A DNA stretch of 64,000 bases from JAJRXR01 sp041402005 (GTDB taxonomy: Bacteria; Planctomycetota; Phycisphaerae; Phycisphaerales; UBA1924): the NCBI GenBank assembly GCA_041402005.1, contig JAWKTB010000007.1, forward strand, positions 124,001-188,000, read 5' to 3'. Below the pieces are notes generated by a model. That model saw nothing but the letters and a program-made list of their open reading frames with translations. It had not been told where the DNA came from and did not search any database. The position numbers and the translations under genes are program-made. Of the stretch, positions 61,285-64,000 are shown piece by piece (the first letter of the stretch is position 1; each line of letters starts with the position of its first letter).

Positions 61285-61929
61285 GTGCCAAAGTCCACAC
61301 CACGAGCCAGGGTCGGCATCGGGCTCGGCATCGGCGTGTGGTGCTCGCTCGTGCTCTCAGGGTTCCTCGCGCTCATCGCGTACGCCGACCGTCCTGGCGA
61401 GGTGGGAACGCCCCCGGAGACCTGGCCCGCCGAGGTTTCGATCGCGCCTGATCCCACGGCGCCCACGCTGCTCGTGTTCTTGCACCCGCACTGTCCGTGC
61501 TCGACCGCGACGATGGACGAGCTGGAGCGTCTTCTCGGCGAGGCACGGGGCGACGTGCGCACGATCCTGGTCTACGGGCGGCCCTCGGGGGAGGGCGACG
61601 CGTGGGCGTCGGGCGGGCTCTGGGAGCGGGGCGTCAGGATTCCGGGTGCGACACGCGTGATCGATGCGGGCGGGCGGCTTGCCTCCAGCTTCGGCGCGAC
61701 CACCAGCGGGCACACCATCCTCTACGACGCCGAGGGACGCCTGGTGTTCCACGGCGGGATCACCGACTCGCGCGGGCACGAGGGCGCCAGCTACGGACGC
61801 GCCGCGCTGCGTGACGCGATCGACGGGCTCCCGATCTCGACGCCGACGCTGCCGGTGTTCGGGTGCCCATTGGTCCGGGATGGGACGTCGGCGGAGGCGT
61901 GCGAGCTTTGCGGCGAGGGGGCGCCATGA
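61285..61929 (+). CDS. Membrane-anchored thioredoxin-fold protein, RedB-like
   Basis: A 214-residue protein with one N-terminal helix (IGLGIGVWCSLVLSGFLALIAYA) and an extracytoplasmic thioredoxin-like domain. LLVFLHPHCPCSTATMDELERLL places a CPC motif where thioredoxins have CxxC, as in RedB-type proteins. TTSGHTILYDAEGRLVFHGGIT is the following strand-turn-strand. The tail has Cys residues in FGCPLV and CELCGEGAP. The GTG start lacks a strong ribosome binding site. Its stop overlaps the ATG of the hybrid kinase (ATGA), so the two are coupled. A role as redox or metal sensor feeding the kinase is likely (inference). Confidence 0.75.
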   Translation: MPKSTPRARVGIGLGIGVWCSLVLSGFLALIAYADRPGEVGTPPETWPAEVSIAPDPTAPTLLVFLHPHCPCSTATMDELERLLGEARGDVRTILVYGRPSGEGDAWASGGLWERGVRIPGATRVIDAGGRLASSFGATTSGHTILYDAEGRLVFHGGITDSRGHEGASYGRAALRDAIDGLPISTPTLPVFGCPLVRDGTSAEACELCGEGAP

Positions 61930-63824
61930 GGAGGCCCCTCGCCGCCCTCACGCCCGGGATCGCCGCTCGTGCGCAGGAGCTGTACGCCGACGAACTCGAT
62001 CGGACGCGTCGGTTCACGGACCGGATGTTCGCGTGCCTGATGGTGCTGCAGATGGCGTTCGGGATCGTGGCGGCGTTCGTGATCTCGCCGCGCACGTGGA
62101 TCGGCGCGGACAGCTACACGCACGTGCATGTGTGGGCGTCGCTGGGGCTGGGGAGTCTGATCGCGTCGGCGCCGATCGTGATGGTGCTGGCGCGTCCCGG
62201 GGCCGCGAGCACGCGACACGTCATCGCCGTCGCGCAGATGCTCTTCTCGGCCCTGCTCATCCACCTGACCGGGGGGCGGATCGAGACGCACTTCCACGTC
62301 TTCGGATCGCTCGCGTTCCTCGCGTTCTACCGGGACACGCGGGTGCTGGTGACGGCGACGGTGATCGTTGCCGCCGACCACTTCATCCGGGGAGTGTACT
62401 GGCCGCAGTCCGTCTTCGGGGTGCTGACAACGAGCCCGTACCGCTGGATCGAGCACGCGGCCTGGGTGATCTTCGAGGACGTGTTCCTGGTGATCTCGTG
62501 CCGCCAGAGCCTGTGGCAGATCATGCTGGGCGCTGCGAGGACCGCGGAGCTCGAAGACTCGATCTCGGGAGTGGAGCGTCAGGTCGCCGAGCGCACGAAT
62601 GAACTGGCCGTGGCCCGAGCGCAGGCCGAGCAGGCCAGCGAGGCCAAGAGCCAGTTCCTGGCGAACATGTCGCACGAGCTGCGAACGCCTCTGACGGCGA
62701 TCATCGGGTACGCCGAGACACTCGACGATGATGAGGAACATGACCCACTTGAGCGCAAGCAGGCTCTGGAGACGGTAAACCGCAACGCAAAGCATCTGCT
62801 GGGCGTGATCAACGACATTCTCGACCTGTCGAAAATCGAGTCCGGGCGTGTCGACCTCGAGCGCATCGCGTGCGCGCCGGCCAGTGTGATCGAAGAGGTC
62901 GCCTCTATGTCCCGCCCGAGAGCGACGGCCAAGAACCTGGAGTTCACGACGGCTGTCGACTACCCCATCCCCAAGTCCATCACCTCCGACCCCTTGCGTC
63001 TGCGACAGATCTTGCTCAACTTGGTGAGCAACGCGGTCAAGTTCACCGAAACGGGCTCGGTGAGCCTGCGCGCCCGGTTCGACGCGTCGGGTTCGGACTC
63101 CGGCGTCTTCGTCGTCGAAGTCCGCGACACCGGGATCGGGATGTCGCGCAAGCAACTCGACATCGTGTTTCGCCCGTTCGCGCAGGCGGATAGCTCGGTC
63201 AGTCGACGCTTCGGGGGCACCGGCCTTGGACTGTCGATCGCCGGCGAGTTGGCGAGGCTGATGGGTGGGCGGATCGAGGCGGCCAGCGAGCCAGACCGGG
63301 GGAGCGTCTTCACCTTCTCGCTGGACGTGCAGGAGGCTGGGCTTGAGATGATCGAGTCCGCCGAGGAAGTGACATACGTGCGTGAGAGCCACAAGGCGCC
63401 CCTGCCACGCCTCGATGGGTCGGTGCTGCTGGTCGAGGACGGGCCCGACAATCAGAGGCTGATCTCGTACCTGCTGGGGCGAGCAGGCGCGCGGGTCGAG
63501 CTCGCTTCCAACGGCAAGGCGGGCTCGGACCTCGCGTTGGAGCGTCTCGGCGAGGGGCGCCCGTTCGATCTGGTGCTGATGGACATGCAGATGCCCGTGC
63601 TCGACGGGTACGCCGCGACGCACCGGCTTCGCTCGCGCGGGTACAAGGGGGTCGTGATCGCGCTGACGGCGCACGCGATGAGCGACGACCGCCAGCGCTG
63701 CCTCGCCGCGGGGTGCGACGACTACCTCGCCAAGCCCGTCGATCGACGCCGCCTGATCGAGACTTGTGCCGAGTGGCTCGGGCGGGTCCGCGAGGGGAGC
63801 CCGCCCCGGCGGGAGAGCGCGTAG
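61926..63824 (+). CDS. Hybrid sensor histidine kinase with His-rich membrane sensor
   Basis: A 632-residue kinase. About six membrane helices span residues 35-205; the region includes THVHVW, GGRIETHFHVFGSLAFLAFY and VIVAADHFIRGVYWPQS, with many conserved-looking His residues that could bind metal or heme. A coiled coil (ERQVAERTNELAVARAQAEQ) leads to the H-box ANMSHELRTPLTAI, ATPase motifs NLVSNAVKF, DTGIGM and GGTGLGLSIAGEL, and a C-terminal receiver domain with LMDMQMPVLDGY. It is translationally coupled to the RedB-like gene. No output transcription factor is nearby. Confidence 0.88.
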   Translation: MRRPLAALTPGIAARAQELYADELDRTRRFTDRMFACLMVLQMAFGIVAAFVISPRTWIGADSYTHVHVWASLGLGSLIASAPIVMVLARPGAASTRHVIAVAQMLFSALLIHLTGGRIETHFHVFGSLAFLAFYRDTRVLVTATVIVAADHFIRGVYWPQSVFGVLTTSPYRWIEHAAWVIFEDVFLVISCRQSLWQIMLGAARTAELEDSISGVERQVAERTNELAVARAQAEQASEAKSQFLANMSHELRTPLTAIIGYAETLDDDEEHDPLERKQALETVNRNAKHLLGVINDILDLSKIESGRVDLERIACAPASVIEEVASMSRPRATAKNLEFTTAVDYPIPKSITSDPLRLRQILLNLVSNAVKFTETGSVSLRARFDASGSDSGVFVVEVRDTGIGMSRKQLDIVFRPFAQADSSVSRRFGGTGLGLSIAGELARLMGGRIEAASEPDRGSVFTFSLDVQEAGLEMIESAEEVTYVRESHKAPLPRLDGSVLLVEDGPDNQRLISYLLGRAGARVELASNGKAGSDLALERLGEGRPFDLVLMDMQMPVLDGYAATHRLRSRGYKGVVIALTAHAMSDDRQRCLAAGCDDYLAKPVDRRRLIETCAEWLGRVREGSPPRRESA

Positions 63825-63854
63825 CACGCCCGGATCGGGCGTTGGGGCGGCGAA

Positions 63855-63860
63855 TAGACT
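63855..63860 (+). promoter_or_regulatory. Putative -10 of queC (leaderless)
   Basis: TAGACT ends five nt before the GTG of queC, with no ribosome binding site between. Confidence 0.45.
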
Positions 63861-63865
63861 CTCGC

Positions 63866-64000
63866 GTGGCTTCCGACCCGCAGATCGGCGTCGTCCTGCT
63901 CTCGGGTGGGCTCGACAGCGCGACCACGCTCGCCGTCGCCCGGCGCGATGGGTTCCGCCCGCACTGCCTCGCCTTCGAGTACGGCCAGAATCACGCGATC
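63866..64000 (+). CDS. queC: 7-cyano-7-deazaguanine synthase, N-terminal part cut by window edge
   Basis: The first 45 residues of QueC, the ATP-dependent enzyme that makes preQ0 for queuosine. The PP-loop is VVLLSGGLDSATTLAVA and the FEYGQNHAI segment follows, both diagnostic. The start is GTG, with TAGACT five nt upstream. The remainder lies beyond the window. Confidence 0.9.
   Translation, partial: MASDPQIGVVLLSGGLDSATTLAVARRDGFRPHCLAFEYGQNHAI

Noticed and set aside
61143..61451. Plus-strand ORF before the RedB-like gene
   Set aside because: It runs into the RedB-like gene in another frame, has no ribosome binding site, and its later residues are an Arg-rich shadow.

Overview
The window is about 70% G+C and reads as a chromosomal segment of a planctomycete of the class Phycisphaerae. 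The best evidence is lineage-style C-terminal sorting modules. Five secreted proteins end in paired DFSDV-x-x-FL-x-AF repeats closing in Gly-Cys-Pro or Gly-Cys-Gly (the 'GC-type dockerin'), and one ends in a PEP-CTERM-like VPTPG...RRRR tail. Two small zinc-ribbon plus two-TM proteins, DUF1569/DUF1572 DinB-like proteins and palindromic intergenic repeats fit the same picture. No phage, transposase or CRISPR array is visible.

Layout. 1-4 kb: the end of an M16 peptidase, an isolated atpG and a PhnP-like metallo-hydrolase. 4-12.5 kb: four consecutive minus-strand secreted proteins with GC-type dockerins (heme peroxidase, serine protease, FG-GAP protein, Cys-rich protein). 12.7-13.6 kb: a low-complexity Phe/Trp/Asn/Thr/Pro protein with no charged residue in its first 239 positions. 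13.7-22.3 kb: gpsA, a P1B metal ATPase with a CPT motif, an alpha/beta hydrolase, mgtE, a Gfo/Idh/MocA oxidoreductase and a PIG-L deacetylase. 22.3-25.7 kb: a repeat-rich stretch in which two palindromic elements lie in frame inside a tRNA-dihydrouridine synthase gene. 25.7-32.9 kb: dtd, a sulfotransferase, pgpH-phoH and phoR-phoB. 33-36.4 kb: two paralogous porins, the first behind a near-consensus sigma-70 promoter and a roughly 330-nt leader. 36.4-45.2 kb: argS, a BtuF-like lipoprotein, a BshC-like protein, a family 2 glycosyltransferase, small unknowns and a DUF885 protein. 45.3-46.5 kb: tRNA-Gln(CTG) followed by a low-GC beta-helix gene. 46.5-56 kb: a 1,506-residue AsmA-like protein, a PEP-CTERM protein, a thioesterase operon, small membrane proteins and a Y-family polymerase. 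56-64 kb: prkA, a structured leader before a fifth dockerin protein, trmB, a RedB-like protein overlapping a hybrid histidine kinase, and the start of queC.

How it works together. Several parts concern the envelope: dockerin and PEP-CTERM surface proteins, porins and an AsmA-like protein. PhoR-PhoB sits divergent to the porin pair, suggesting phosphate-responsive outer-membrane uptake. PgpH implies c-di-AMP turnover. The RedB-like protein and hybrid kinase look like a redox-linked signalling pair.

One signal runs across the window. Many housekeeping starts have a TANNNT hexamer 5-8 nt upstream and no Shine-Dalgarno sequence, as expected for leaderless transcripts. Many secreted-protein genes instead carry AGGAG-type ribosome binding sites. 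Identifications come from reading motifs by eye; no database search was run.
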